64,000 bases of DNA, taken from the NCBI GenBank assembly GCA_020831715.1, contig JAFIGA010000048.1, positions 1 to 64,000 on the forward strand, written 5' to 3'. Position numbers and translations under genes: made by a program. This stretch comes from Leptospira sp. (GTDB lineage Bacteria > Spirochaetota > Leptospiria > Leptospirales > Leptospiraceae). The notes beneath the pieces are model-generated. The model was given only the letters and a program-made list of their open reading frames with translations. It did no database searches and was not told where the DNA came from. Positions 19,564 to 30,057 of this stretch are shown here, in pieces; the first letter of the stretch is position 1; each line of letters begins with the position of its first letter.

Positions 19564-20028
19564 ATGCAGATAAAAGCTGATTTTATAAATCCTTTTCTCG
19601 AAGCGGCAACCATTGTTTTTAGAGATGTTTTACAGGCGGATCTTATCCGTGGAAAAATTGGGATCAAAGACTCTCCGACTCCTTCGCATGAACTAGCCAT
19701 CATTGTAGGTGTGATTGGATCATTCAGTGGGGAAGTTGTCTACAGCATGAACTACGATGCAGCATATAAGATTTCCGGGAAGCTAGCACCCGGAATGCCT
19801 TTGGAAGATATCAAGAATGAATACAAGGATATGATGGGTGAGATTGCCAACATGACAACGGGGAACGCAATGAATATATTCGCCTCGGCTGGACAGTCTA
19901 TCGAAATTACGACACCTAACATTGTTGAATCGAAATCAACTACTATAAAATTTAACAAGAAACCAACGCTACAAATAAACCTCTATTCCAAATTTGGTAG
20001 AATAGAGGTCAATGTGGCTATTAGTTAG
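19564..20028 (+). CDS. CheX-like chemotaxis phosphatase-fold protein
   Basis: KADFINPFLEAATIVFRDVL, GEIANMTTGNAMNIFA (CheC/CheX E-x2-N signature). Confidence 0.85.
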   Translation: MQIKADFINPFLEAATIVFRDVLQADLIRGKIGIKDSPTPSHELAIIVGVIGSFSGEVVYSMNYDAAYKISGKLAPGMPLEDIKNEYKDMMGEIANMTTGNAMNIFASAGQSIEITTPNIVESKSTTIKFNKKPTLQINLYSKFGRIEVNVAIS

Positions 20029-20066
20029 ATTTAGAGACTTTTCCGGAATTCCGGAGATTCGATGTT

Positions 20067-21161
20067 CTAAACGCAGCCGGGATTTTCTCCGCCATATTTC
20101 TTGCAGAGACATTCTTTTTTTTCAATCGGATTCTGAGTGGACTCCAAAACGAGATCATGAAGGAATTGAATGAATTTAGGATAAATCCCCGGTGCAGGAA
20201 TTCTGTTGTACGATTCAGCTCCTGCCTCCATGGCAATATCTCTTAGTTCTACGCCTATTTCTTCCAAGGTTTCCAAGTGATCCCCGACAAAACTAATGGG
20301 GTAGACCGCAATTCTTGCTTTCTTCGCGCCCAATTCTTTTAGTTTTTCAATTGTATTGGGTTCGGTCCACTTAGCGGGACCAACACGACTTTGAAAAGAT
20401 AGATGTGTTCTTCCTCTGAATCCTGATTTCTTCAGTTCTGTTTCAATGCCTCGAATGGAAGCTTCCACTTCTTGTACATATGTGTCACCTTTCTTGATAA
20501 GGCGCATCGGTATTCCATGAGCGGAGAAAACTAGATCCATTTCTTCCCAGTTGGAGATTGATTTTTCATTGTCCAAGTGAATGAAATCTGCCTCTTTCAG
20601 CTTTCCTTGAAAATAATCCAGAATCAAATGGGATACTACTTTATGAAATCTGAAGTCTCTGGCAAAATGATCCACCCAGCCCCTTGTTCCCAGTGGACAT
20701 CTTCCGATCAATCCTTCCATTATCTTGCCTGTGGAAAGAGTAGTAGAACGGGAAAATTGAGGATAAAGAGGAAGATAGATATTCGTTTCTGTTGGATTCA
20801 ACACAGTAGGGTCGATTCCACGAATATTGGGATAACCGCAAGTCATTGTTACTTCTGTTTCCCATTTTTTTCCTGTGGATTTTTGGAGGAGTTCAGCAAT
20901 AGCATAGGCTTGTTTCTTAGTTTCATCAAACAACGGAGAGCCTCCACCATATCCCATAGATGCATAAGTTCCTGCAACTTTAGGAGCACGCTTCTTGGCA
21001 ATGAAGCGTGCCAACTTTTTTCTGAGTGGCTCCCAGAGAGGAAGGTCAAAAACGTAGGGATCTAAAAATAAATCTCGTAGGAAGGGTTCAATCTCTTCTG
21101 TGGTTCTGGGTCCACCGAGATTTATGAGGGTTAAGCGGTTTTGATGAGAATTCATTGGCAT
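20067..21161 (-). CDS. hemH: Ferrochelatase
   Basis: LINLGGPRTTEEIEPFLRDLFLDP, LVFSAHGIPMRLIKKGDTYVQEVE, YPISFVGDHLETLEEIGVE. Confidence 0.96.
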   Translation of the reverse strand: MPMNSHQNRLTLINLGGPRTTEEIEPFLRDLFLDPYVFDLPLWEPLRKKLARFIAKKRAPKVAGTYASMGYGGGSPLFDETKKQAYAIAELLQKSTGKKWETEVTMTCGYPNIRGIDPTVLNPTETNIYLPLYPQFSRSTTLSTGKIMEGLIGRCPLGTRGWVDHFARDFRFHKVVSHLILDYFQGKLKEADFIHLDNEKSISNWEEMDLVFSAHGIPMRLIKKGDTYVQEVEASIRGIETELKKSGFRGRTHLSFQSRVGPAKWTEPNTIEKLKELGAKKARIAVYPISFVGDHLETLEEIGVELRDIAMEAGAESYNRIPAPGIYPKFIQFLHDLVLESTQNPIEKKECLCKKYGGENPGCV

Positions 21162-21218
21162 ATTTATTATTTGGTCTGTATTTTAGACATATTTTTAAAA
21201 CGATTGAACCAAATAAAG

Positions 21219-22769
21219 CTAATCTTTCTTCACCTTGAAATTCTTTATTGCAAAACGAGCGAGCTTTCTCAATTCCGGATTGGATGACATAGTTATTTTT
21301 TCCAAAACTGGAAGAGAAGCGGGATCTCCTCTTCTGCCCAAAGATTCAATGGCGAGTTTGCTCTGGATGATTTTATTGGATGTTGCCAACTTCTCCAGTT
21401 CCATTCTCGCTCTTTCTCCTTCGATTTGGTTCAATGCCGGTATCGAAAAAGGTGCAAGATTATCATCCGAAGAACTCTTCACCAAAGCATCGATAGATGA
21501 TGGACTTTTGAGTTGTCCCAAGGATTCAAGAGCGGCAGATGCCAATCTTCTGTCGCTAGACTGACTCGCTAGAACCAATCGATCAACAGACTTTTCTGTT
21601 CCGGCAAATCCCAAAGCCCATGCCGCGCCATACCTTGCTTCACCTGACTTTTCAGCCAGAACTTCCCACAATACAGGCTCGGATTCCGAATTTCCCAACC
21701 AGCCTAAAGATTTTGCCAAGTCTTCTCTATCAGGAGATTGTTGATTCAATAAAACGGATTCTATGGATTTCCTGGATTCTTCATCCTTCCATTCCCCCAA
21801 AATTTGTGCAGAAGGTGCCAAGGATTTTTCATTGCCATTTGCGAATTCTTCACGTATCCTCTTTAAATGGGCGGGAGATTTCAATTGGGCAATTATTTCT
21901 GCGGAGAAGAATCTAACATCTCGATCTTTGTGTTGCAAGAACCCAACTAACTTGGAAAATCCGGATGGATCTTTCGTTTCTTTCAATGATAGATAGGCAT
22001 TCTCTCTGCCCTTGGCAAATTCCGACCCCAATGCTTCAATTAAAATAGGCGTGGCTTTCTTCGAACCTACTCTTCCCAAAGCAAGTAAACCTGCCGCTTT
22101 GGTTGGTCCATCTTCTGAACGATTCACAACGGATAATAGATAATTTTCTGCAGGTCGGTAAGAGATTTTACCCAATGCCATGGCATAGGTTTTGTCTTTC
22201 TCCGGATCTTTATTGCTTAGAGCCATTTTTAAAATAGTTGATCCTTGGTTAGTTGCTTGACATCGACTCAATCCATCGATTGCGAGCAGGCGAACCGTAT
22301 GATTGGAAAATGCAAGATATTCCACAAGGTGTGGACCGGATCTGGGATCTTCCATACGACTCAGTGCATCTATAATTGTCTCAGGAAATATATCAGGATT
22401 TTTTTTCAAATTCACAATTGCGGGAATAGATTGTTTGTCTTGGAATTCTCCCAAGGCAACTGCCGCCACTGATTTTACACCAAGATCAGAATCATTCACA
22501 ATTCTCTTTCTAAGTTCAGGAATGCACTTTTTTATATCCCATTCCATGCAGTCCAAAATAGCTTCTCTCCTTTCTACGGGATTATCGGATTGGAAGCTTT
22601 TTAGAATTTCTTCCGAGCTTTTTTCAGGAAATTTTTCTTCTTGTGGAGATTTTTCTGGCATGTCCGGTCCTGAGCAACTGAGAATGAAAGGTGCACTAAG
22701 TGCAATGAACGAGATTAAAATTATAAATTTGGTGATAATGGTTGATAGGTATAATTTGTATTGTTTCAT
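21219..22769 (-). CDS. HEAT-repeat lipoprotein
   Basis: Repeated HEAT-like units (VAVALGEFQDKQSIPAIVNL, GAAWALGFAGTEKSVDRLV); lipobox FILSC. Confidence 0.85.
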   Translation of the reverse strand: MKQYKLYLSTIITKFIILISFIALSAPFILSCSGPDMPEKSPQEEKFPEKSSEEILKSFQSDNPVERREAILDCMEWDIKKCIPELRKRIVNDSDLGVKSVAAVALGEFQDKQSIPAIVNLKKNPDIFPETIIDALSRMEDPRSGPHLVEYLAFSNHTVRLLAIDGLSRCQATNQGSTILKMALSNKDPEKDKTYAMALGKISYRPAENYLLSVVNRSEDGPTKAAGLLALGRVGSKKATPILIEALGSEFAKGRENAYLSLKETKDPSGFSKLVGFLQHKDRDVRFFSAEIIAQLKSPAHLKRIREEFANGNEKSLAPSAQILGEWKDEESRKSIESVLLNQQSPDREDLAKSLGWLGNSESEPVLWEVLAEKSGEARYGAAWALGFAGTEKSVDRLVLASQSSDRRLASAALESLGQLKSPSSIDALVKSSSDDNLAPFSIPALNQIEGERARMELEKLATSNKIIQSKLAIESLGRRGDPASLPVLEKITMSSNPELRKLARFAIKNFKVKKD

Positions 22770-22792
22770 GATTGTGTCGATGTGTTTTAAGT

Positions 22793-22821
22793 AAAAAAAG
22801 AGCCCCCGATTGGAGGCTCTT
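22793..22821 (-). terminator. Rho-independent terminator for the 22836..23519 minus-strand gene
   Basis: AAGAGCC / GGCTCTT stem followed on the minus strand by a run of T. Confidence 0.75.
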
Positions 22822-22835
22822 AAGTTTGTGCTTAA

Positions 22836-23519
22836 CTAGCTTTTGGGAATTTGAGATTGAACTTCTTTTAGGTTAGCAATCTCTTGTTGCCAAGTCTTGA
22901 TATCTGCTTTCGCAGTTTCTTCTGCAATGGAAGAAAGACGAGACTTTTCCATTGTATATTCTATCAATTGAATCCTTGATTCCAATTCCCTGATTTTGTA
23001 ATCAAAGTATTGCATCATTTCTTTTGGATTCGCATCTTTTTCATTCATTCCCGCAGGTGCTTCTGTTCCGGGAGCTGCATATTTATTAGCAGCAGCAAAG
23101 GAAGCAAATTGAGCATCCACAGAAGTAAACGAATCCAAAGTTTCAATGATGTCTCTCTCTTCAGACTCGGTTAGACTAACACCTCGAATTTCATGAGGAA
23201 TGTAGATGTTATCCGGGTATTTTCGGGAAAAATCTTGCCATTCCTTTTTAACTTTTTCCTTAAGCTTGGGATCTTGCGGTTCCAAAGCGTGTGGCCAAAG
23301 TTTGGAAACTTCTTTTTCGTCTTCTGACATCTCAGGTCTAGGAGCATCGGGAAAATTGGAGAAACTACTTCCATCCGAGGATTGAGTTTTCCAAGTATCC
23401 GATTTTTTATCCTTCTGAGTTACAGTGTCCTTTTCTTCGCTATCCCCTTTAAAAATTAAAAAGGCAAGGAAAAGGATTACAATTCCACCGACTAGGTATA
23501 TGAGTTTTTTCTTATCCAT
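22836..23519 (-). CDS. Hypothetical TM-anchored protein with C-terminal coiled coil
   Basis: Start reassigned to ATG 23519 (MDKKKLIYLVGGIVILFLAFLIF), which fits just after the upstream gene stop at 23530. Confidence 0.72.
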   Translation of the reverse strand: MDKKKLIYLVGGIVILFLAFLIFKGDSEEKDTVTQKDKKSDTWKTQSSDGSSFSNFPDAPRPEMSEDEKEVSKLWPHALEPQDPKLKEKVKKEWQDFSRKYPDNIYIPHEIRGVSLTESEERDIIETLDSFTSVDAQFASFAAANKYAAPGTEAPAGMNEKDANPKEMMQYFDYKIRELESRIQLIEYTMEKSRLSSIAEETAKADIKTWQQEIANLKEVQSQIPKS

Positions 23520-23529
23520 ACAATCCTCC

Positions 23530-24798
23530 TTATGTGAAGATTCCGATAATCCAAGAGATAAATTGTCCAAAAATTGTCTGAGTCAAGAATTTTTTCAAGT
23601 CCACAGGATTTCTGTTCAAACTATCATGAAACCATGCATTGTATTCACTTACTCTTGCAATGTTGTATCCATATCTTGAGTTGATTGCATCAATCAATTC
23701 ATTGGCAAATACTGCATGTCCATACATATTAGGGTGCACTCCGTCCAATCCAAACACACCGGGTTTGCCGGGAAGTGGCCAGTTCGCTTGAGCAAGACCG
23801 GGACTCCATCCACTGGAATGAGCAAGAGGACGTCCGTTTTCTTTGAGATCATCAAAGATCACTTTTAAATCCGCTACTGCATAACGATTTGCCGCCGCTT
23901 GAGACTTTATTTCGTTATTGAGCATGGTCAAAAATTTAGTGATTGTGTTTACTTCATTAGCATCCAATACATGATCAGGGCTGGAAACAGAACTTCTGTA
24001 AAAAGCTTTTAGACCTGTAAAGTTTGCTCGGTTAGAAGGATCTCTATATGGCTCTAAATAAGCAATAGCAGTTACGTTAGGTACGGTAAAAAGCACTCCA
24101 CCTCTAACGGAACCAATATTTCCCATTCTTCGGAACACTTCTCTAATATCTCTTTTGAATCTTGGTTCATCCAAGCAAGCAAGAGATGTATGGAGAGCTG
24201 TACATAGAACGTGATTTGCACCGGCAGATCCAAACACGAATGATGGTTTTACTTTCTCCATGATTTCCATCTGGGTTCCCGCACCACGAAGTCCATATTG
24301 GTGGAATTTGTCAGGCTTTTGACAATCGGCAACTTCTACCCAACGATAAGTGTAGTGCCACCATTTTCTCCAATACCATTCTTTTACCATTTTTTTGGCA
24401 GTGATATCTTCACATTGTCCGGAAGTTCTTAGAACAGAAGTATACTCCGCTCCCGTAATTCCGGCATGCGTTGGAAGAGAAACAGTTTTTCCATTTCCCC
24501 CAAGGATAGCCGAACCAATGCAAATTGGTCCACAATTACCCTTTAGCACATCTTCTAAGTTAATGAAAGGACCTTTCAATTCATTGTAAGTTACATTTGA
24601 TCCTGCTTGTTTAGAAACCAAAACGGGATAAGCCCAGTCTTGTACCTTCTTTTCCACTGTAGCACCAAAGAATCCCTGGCTTAACGAATCTCCGATAACA
24701 CCTGGTTTTCGAAACATATCCGCTTGGGATTGGGCACTGAGAGTAGAAACTACTAGGAGTGCTAACACTCCGATTGTTCCATGCAATAATCTTGCCAT
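23530..24798 (-). CDS. SGNH/GDSL hydrolase-family exported protein
   Basis: Signal peptide, GDSLSQGF block, GSAGANH block, [14 protein letters not shown] catalytic D-x-x-H block. Confidence 0.85.
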   Translation of the reverse strand: MARLLHGTIGVLALLVVSTLSAQSQADMFRKPGVIGDSLSQGFFGATVEKKVQDWAYPVLVSKQAGSNVTYNELKGPFINLEDVLKGNCGPICIGSAILGGNGKTVSLPTHAGITGAEYTSVLRTSGQCEDITAKKMVKEWYWRKWWHYTYRWVEVADCQKPDKFHQYGLRGAGTQMEIMEKVKPSFVFGSAGANHVLCTALHTSLACLDEPRFKRDIREVFRRMGNIGSVRGGVLFTVPNVTAIAYLEPYRDPSNRANFTGLKAFYRSSVSSPDHVLDANEVNTITKFLTMLNNEIKSQAAANRYAVADLKVIFDDLKENGRPLAHSSGWSPGLAQANWPLPGKPGVFGLDGVHPNMYGHAVFANELIDAINSRYGYNIARVSEYNAWFHDSLNRNPVDLKKFLTQTIFGQFISWIIGIFT

Positions 24799-24974
24799 AT
24801 AATCTCCTCCGATTGGGAATAATAAGTTAATTATTCCTCATTTTGGTCAATTTTATGGCAAAGTCAATAAATTGTCAATAATAAATGCTTTTGCGTTGCA
24901 AAATTAAATTGTTTGCCTATTTGACCTTGGAATAAATCTTGGATATATAGTCAGAAGAAAAAGGTGACCAATCG

Positions 24975-26141
24975 ATGTACCAGCCATTTACTGAGCAACA
25001 ATTAGAGATCCGAAACTTAGTTCGGAACTTCGTAAAAAAAGAAATTACCCATGAAGTCGCAATTTATTGGGACGAGCAAAATAAAGCTCCTGTTGAATTA
25101 CTAGCAAAAATGAGAAATGAGCTAGGAATCAATGGACTAGTAATCCCTGAGGAATACGGTGGATGGGGAATGGGAGCCGTAGAGCAGTGTCTAGCCATAG
25201 AAGAGATGTCTAGAGGTTGCCTTGGTATTGCCCTAGGTTTCGCATATACCGGTCTTGGTATGCTTCCTTTATTGAAGGGTGCAACTGATGAGCAAAAGAA
25301 GAAATGGCTTCCTCCAATTGCGGACGGAACGCACGGAGTATCTTTTTGTTTGTCCGAGCCGGGTGCCGGATCTGACGTTCCCGGGATGTCAACTCGTGCC
25401 GAGAAAAAAGGTGACAAATGGATCATCAATGGAGCGAAACAATGGATCACCGGTGGTGGTTTAGCGGATTATTTTACTGTTTTTGCTTATACTGATAGAA
25501 ATAGAGGAACTCGTGGAGTTTCTTGTTTTTACGTTCATAAAGATGCTCCCGGACTTATCGTTGGAAAGAAAGAAGACAAATTAGGGATTCGTTCTTCCGA
25601 TACAAGACAGATTATTTTCGAAGACTGTGAAGTTGGTGAAGATGCTCTTGTTGGAAAAGAAAACATGGGATTTATCTATGCATTGCAAACTTTGAATGCA
25701 TCACGTCCTTTCGTAGCTGTGATGGGAGTTGGTTTATCTCAAGCTTGTTTGGATTATGCTTCTCGTTATACAAGAGAAAGAGAGCAATTTGGAACTAAGA
25801 TTTCTACCTTCCAAGCTGTACAGCATATGCTTGCCGATATGTCCATCAAACTGGAAACTTCCAGAGAGATTGCATACAAAGCGGCTCGTATGTCTGATGC
25901 AAATGATCCTAACCTTCCAAAATACTCTGCTATTGCTAAAGCATATTGCTCTGAAATGGCTATGCAGAATTCATTGGATGCGGTTCAGATCTTTGGTGGA
26001 TACGGATATACCAAAGAATATCCTGTTGAGAAGCTTATGAGAGATGCAAAAATTCTTTGTATCTTCGAAGGAACTACTCAGATCCAAAAGAACGAGATTG
26101 CAGCTTATGTAATCAAGGAAACTGCTTCCGGAGCGAAGTAA
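24975..26141 (+). CDS. Acyl-CoA dehydrogenase
   Basis: FCLSEPGAGSDVPGMSTRAEKKGD, QIFGGYGYTKEYPVEKLMRDAKI. Confidence 0.96.
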   Translation: MYQPFTEQQLEIRNLVRNFVKKEITHEVAIYWDEQNKAPVELLAKMRNELGINGLVIPEEYGGWGMGAVEQCLAIEEMSRGCLGIALGFAYTGLGMLPLLKGATDEQKKKWLPPIADGTHGVSFCLSEPGAGSDVPGMSTRAEKKGDKWIINGAKQWITGGGLADYFTVFAYTDRNRGTRGVSCFYVHKDAPGLIVGKKEDKLGIRSSDTRQIIFEDCEVGEDALVGKENMGFIYALQTLNASRPFVAVMGVGLSQACLDYASRYTREREQFGTKISTFQAVQHMLADMSIKLETSREIAYKAARMSDANDPNLPKYSAIAKAYCSEMAMQNSLDAVQIFGGYGYTKEYPVEKLMRDAKILCIFEGTTQIQKNEIAAYVIKETASGAK

Positions 26142-26161
26142 TTTTCTCTCGGATATGCATT

Positions 26162-26199
26162 CCCTCTCTTCTCTCATGGAGAGAGGGACTTCTATTTTT
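26162..26199 (+). terminator. Putative terminator after acyl-CoA dehydrogenase
   Basis: CCCTCTC / GAGAGGG stem followed by a T-rich stretch (ACTTCTATTTTTC). Confidence 0.6.
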
Positions 26200-26247
26200 C
26201 ACTAATTTATTACTTGCCAAATATTCCAGTCTGTCTAATTTACATCA

Positions 26248-27045
26248 ATGGCGAAATCAGTTGAATTATCTATAGGAAAATTTATGGACAAGCATTTGTC
26301 CGGTATGACGCGGGCTTATCAGCTTTTTGTAGCTAGGGTATACCTTCGTGCACTGCCCTTAATGATGACTCGGGCTCTTCCTAATCTCGTGAGCGGTATT
26401 TATAATTCTATCTTCGGAACTAAAGAAAAGAGGATTGCTAGCTTCTTGGAAGGAAGTAGAAAATGGGGAGAAACTGTTCAGCGGATCAGCGGTGCCAGTT
26501 TGCATAGCTTCAATGATATACAAATCCCTGAGAAAGGTCATCTTATTTTTTCGAATCATGTAAATGAAATTGATTTTCCTTATGACTGTTATTATATTAA
26601 AAAACCATATCTAGCCAACCAAGTAATCAAGAAGACTTTATTCGCCTACTGGTGGATGCGAGCGATGGGTTCAGAAGTATTCGACAATAAGAATAATATG
26701 TCTATTTCTATATCAGTTAGAAATCTCCTTAAAGGGATTAAGCACAATTGTTATATTGTTTATCCCGAAGGTAGAAACACTTATACTGAAACCATTCAAC
26801 CACTCAAGAAGGGAATGGTTAAGCTTGCCTTTGATCATAAAATACCTGTCATGATTGTGTTGAAATCGGGTATAGCTTCCTACCAAGAAACACAAAAGGG
26901 AAATAAAATTGCATACAAATCATTTGGTATCGTGCAGCCAACAGACTTCACATCTTGGGAGTCTTTTCGTAATCGCATCCAAGAGATCATGGTTGCCGGA
27001 AAAGATGAACTCGACAGGGAAAGAGCCGCTTACTTCGGATTATAG
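26248..27045 (+). CDS. 1-acyl-sn-glycerol-3-phosphate acyltransferase-like protein
   Basis: FSNHVNEIDFPYD (NHxxxxD variant) and YPEGRNTYTETIQPLKKGMVKLA block. Confidence 0.85.
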   Translation: MAKSVELSIGKFMDKHLSGMTRAYQLFVARVYLRALPLMMTRALPNLVSGIYNSIFGTKEKRIASFLEGSRKWGETVQRISGASLHSFNDIQIPEKGHLIFSNHVNEIDFPYDCYYIKKPYLANQVIKKTLFAYWWMRAMGSEVFDNKNNMSISISVRNLLKGIKHNCYIVYPEGRNTYTETIQPLKKGMVKLAFDHKIPVMIVLKSGIASYQETQKGNKIAYKSFGIVQPTDFTSWESFRNRIQEIMVAGKDELDRERAAYFGL

Positions 27046-27081
27046 AATAGTACCGTTTCCAAAATAAGATGGTTTTGCTCT

Positions 27082-27120
27082 TTGCACTCCCAAGCAGGCA
27101 ACCTGACGGGCAAAGTGCGA
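27082..27120. terminator. Structured hairpin between convergent genes
   Basis: TTGCACT..AGTGCGA, CCC..GGG and CAGG..CCTG nested helices; sits 6 nt beyond the stop of the minus-strand SulP gene. Confidence 0.4.
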
Positions 27121-27125
27121 GCGAT

Positions 27126-28616
27126 TTATTCCAAACGAAAGATTGGGTATTTGGATCTTTTGGACTTGCGGATTATAATATCCAATTTTCTTTCGTTAGC
27201 TGATGCTATGAAGTCTTCCAGGGTTTCCAATACATCTTGGTCGATGAAGTCTGCCTTGTGACCTTCGATGATCACTTGGGAGCCATCAGGAATGGATTCG
27301 ATTTTTCTTCGGAATTCGGGTTTGTTTAGAAAGAAGATATCTTTTTTCAATCCTACGTAATAATGATCTTTATGCTTGATGAGAGATATGGAATCTCGGT
27401 AGTTTTCCTTCAAAACAAAAATCAGTGCTACAATGATTCCCAGAACTACGCCCACTAAGAGATCTGTGATTAGAATGAAGAAGATAGTCAAAAAGAACGG
27501 AATGTGTTGAGTTTTTCCTTTTTTGTAAAATTCTTTAATCAGGGAAGGTTTGGTTAATTTGTATCCAACTAATAGAAGTATTGCGGAAAGTGCAGAAAGA
27601 GGAATCGAATTTAAAAATCCGGCAAGGAATACTACTGCAACCAAAAGTAGAATTCCGTGGAGAATGGCAGAGAGTTTTGTTTTTGCCCCGGCATTGAGAT
27701 TTGCCGAGCTTCTGATGATAACTGCTGTAACGGGAATTCCACCAATCAAACCACATGCCATATTACCACAACCTTGTGCGAAAAGTTCTCGATTCTGAGG
27801 AGTGGATCTTTTTTCGAAATCGAGTTTGTCAATGGCTTCCACAGAAAGAAGGGATTCAAGGGATGCTATGATGGCAATGGTTCCGGCGATCTTGTAGACT
27901 TCCCAGTTTTGCCACTGGGAAAAATCAGGAAGAAAGATATTCTCTTTGAATTCAGCCCATCCGGAGAGGACAGGTAGTTGTACCAATTGTTCGGTATCTA
28001 GGCTCCATGCAGGGAAAAAGTTTCTTGTGATTACTTGGTAGAGAAGCCCCCATATTACAGCAATCAAGGCTCCCGGAACGAATTCTTTGAAAGGGAAGGT
28101 AGGCATCTTTTTCGAGTCCCAAATGATTAAGATAAAAAGAGCTACAGCTGTGACCAAAAAAGCATTCCCGTTGGCTTGGGTGAAACTCATATCCCAACTG
28201 AATTTTTCAAAACCAAATGCTACAGGAATTTGTTTTATGATGAGAATAATTCCGATAGCGGCTAACATGCCTTTGATTACTGAATAGGGGAAAAAACTAC
28301 TCAAAACTCCCGCTCTTAATATTCCCAAGATAATTTGAAAAAATCCGGCAACCAAAACAGCATAGAGAAAAACAGAATAAGAATCCAAGCTTTCTATGGA
28401 TCGAAACACGATCACCGTGAGTCCCGCGGCAGGACCTGATACGGATAGATGGGACCCGCTCAAGCTACCGACCACAATCCCTCCGATGATTCCCGATAAA
28501 ATTCCCGCATAGAGGGGAGCCCCGGAGGCAAGTGCAATTCCCAGGCAGAGTGGCAGAGCAACCAGAAAAACAACCAGGGATGCGGGAAGATCCTTCTTCC
28601 AATTAGCGAAATTCAT
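27126..28616 (-). CDS. SulP-family inorganic anion transporter
   Basis: LPLCLGIALASGAPLYAGILSGIIGGIVVGSLSGSHLSVSGPAAGL; C-terminal STAS-like region. Confidence 0.93.
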   Translation of the reverse strand: MNFANWKKDLPASLVVFLVALPLCLGIALASGAPLYAGILSGIIGGIVVGSLSGSHLSVSGPAAGLTVIVFRSIESLDSYSVFLYAVLVAGFFQIILGILRAGVLSSFFPYSVIKGMLAAIGIILIIKQIPVAFGFEKFSWDMSFTQANGNAFLVTAVALFILIIWDSKKMPTFPFKEFVPGALIAVIWGLLYQVITRNFFPAWSLDTEQLVQLPVLSGWAEFKENIFLPDFSQWQNWEVYKIAGTIAIIASLESLLSVEAIDKLDFEKRSTPQNRELFAQGCGNMACGLIGGIPVTAVIIRSSANLNAGAKTKLSAILHGILLLVAVVFLAGFLNSIPLSALSAILLLVGYKLTKPSLIKEFYKKGKTQHIPFFLTIFFILITDLLVGVVLGIIVALIFVLKENYRDSISLIKHKDHYYVGLKKDIFFLNKPEFRRKIESIPDGSQVIIEGHKADFIDQDVLETLEDFIASANERKLDIIIRKSKRSKYPIFRLE

Positions 28617-28654
28617 AACTTTCTCAATGATTCTAAGAGAAACATTTCAGGCAA

Positions 28655-29986
28655 ATGGATTTTTTACCCTCAGCAGATAAACATTTTTCCAATTTGGTCG
28701 AAGCTGTATATAGGTACTGGCTATTGAACTTATTGTTTTCTAAAAAACCTTCCATTTTCGCTTTGAGCTATTTTGTTTTTTATCTAGGATATTTATCTGT
28801 ATCTTCTAACGATTTGCAAGCTCAGGCAAAAAAATTAGAGTGGAAGCTTTCTCCGCGCGATGTATTGGAATTGAATGAATTTCACGATGTGAAATTCCGA
28901 GTCCCCGGACAAGAAGTTCGAAGACAAGACAAGAATCGGATTGTACTTTTGGTGGAAGATTGCAGTGTCAAATCTTGTCGCATTGACAGTCGATTTGACA
29001 CCTATGTACGTTATGGAAATCTGAAAGGACCCTTCCGAAAAGAACAAACATTCGAATCCAAATTTTTCATTCAAAAAAATGGTCTCTACACCGTTCCCGA
29101 TGAATATGCCGTACCAAACTTACGCTCCGTTCCCGGATTTCCGGATCATGAAGTGGAGCCCGGAGATTCTTGGTCCATGCCTGCTGAAGAGTCATTTGAT
29201 TTCAATGGAGCACGATTTAAAATTCCTGTAAAGGCTGAATATACAAGCTTTGGAAACAAAGAATGGAGTTGGGATGGTTTTAAAGGCAGGGGTGAAAAAA
29301 TACATTATAGCTATCCGATTTTTTACCAAAACCCCAATCCATCTTCCGCAAACCTACCGGTAAAAGTCTATGGCATGGCAAGAGGTGTTGTGTATTTTGA
29401 TGCTGAACAAGGTGTTCCCCAATACAAGGATATTAAATTATCCTATACCTTCGTCTATAGAGACGGACGTATAACGGAAGGCAATTTTCATATCAATGGA
29501 GTCTATCAATACAGAAAAAAATTGACAGATGTCGCAAAAAATGAGCTGGGTGACAAGGTTCGAAAACAATTAGGTGTTAGTGCCAATCCGGATGATTCCA
29601 AGAGTGATAATCCAATCAATGTAAGAAATACAGAGGAAGGAATTTCCATATCCATGGATTCTATTCTATTCGATACGGATAAATATGATCTGAAAGAAAA
29701 GGCAATTCAACAACTGGGTAAGATTGCAAAAGTATTGGAGCAACATCCGGACAGAGAAATTCGAATCAGCGGACATACCGACAACCAAGGTGGATCTGAC
29801 TACAACCTCAAGCTATCCGAGAACCGTGCCAAATCAGTATTGGATAGTCTAGTTAAAAAATACAATCTAGAATCCAATCGACTATCCTACCAAGGCTATG
29901 GCGACACTAAACCCATAGCCTCCAACAAAACCGAAGATGGCCGAAAGCAAAATCGCCGTGTAGACATTACGATCGTATTAGAATAA
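28655..29986 (+). CDS. OmpA-family outer-membrane protein
   Basis: C-terminal OmpA domain (VLEQHPDREIRISGHTDNQGGSDYNLKLSENRAKSVLDSLV). Exact N-terminus uncertain. Confidence 0.9.
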   Translation: MDFLPSADKHFSNLVEAVYRYWLLNLLFSKKPSIFALSYFVFYLGYLSVSSNDLQAQAKKLEWKLSPRDVLELNEFHDVKFRVPGQEVRRQDKNRIVLLVEDCSVKSCRIDSRFDTYVRYGNLKGPFRKEQTFESKFFIQKNGLYTVPDEYAVPNLRSVPGFPDHEVEPGDSWSMPAEESFDFNGARFKIPVKAEYTSFGNKEWSWDGFKGRGEKIHYSYPIFYQNPNPSSANLPVKVYGMARGVVYFDAEQGVPQYKDIKLSYTFVYRDGRITEGNFHINGVYQYRKKLTDVAKNELGDKVRKQLGVSANPDDSKSDNPINVRNTEEGISISMDSILFDTDKYDLKEKAIQQLGKIAKVLEQHPDREIRISGHTDNQGGSDYNLKLSENRAKSVLDSLVKKYNLESNRLSYQGYGDTKPIASNKTEDGRKQNRRVDITIVLE

Positions 29987-30057
29987 AGAATTGTCGAAAA
30001 AACTACCATATACTTAGAGTCTGTCCCCAAACCCTTATTCTCCAGAGATATTTCTAG

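Noticed and set aside
20042-20055. Perfect palindrome TCCGGAATTCCGGA
   Set aside because: Short, between convergent genes, and TCCGGA is common in this genome; could be a weak terminator but no further support.
20577-21065. 162-aa antisense ORF opposite hemH
   Set aside because: Shadow ORF of a clear ferrochelatase gene.
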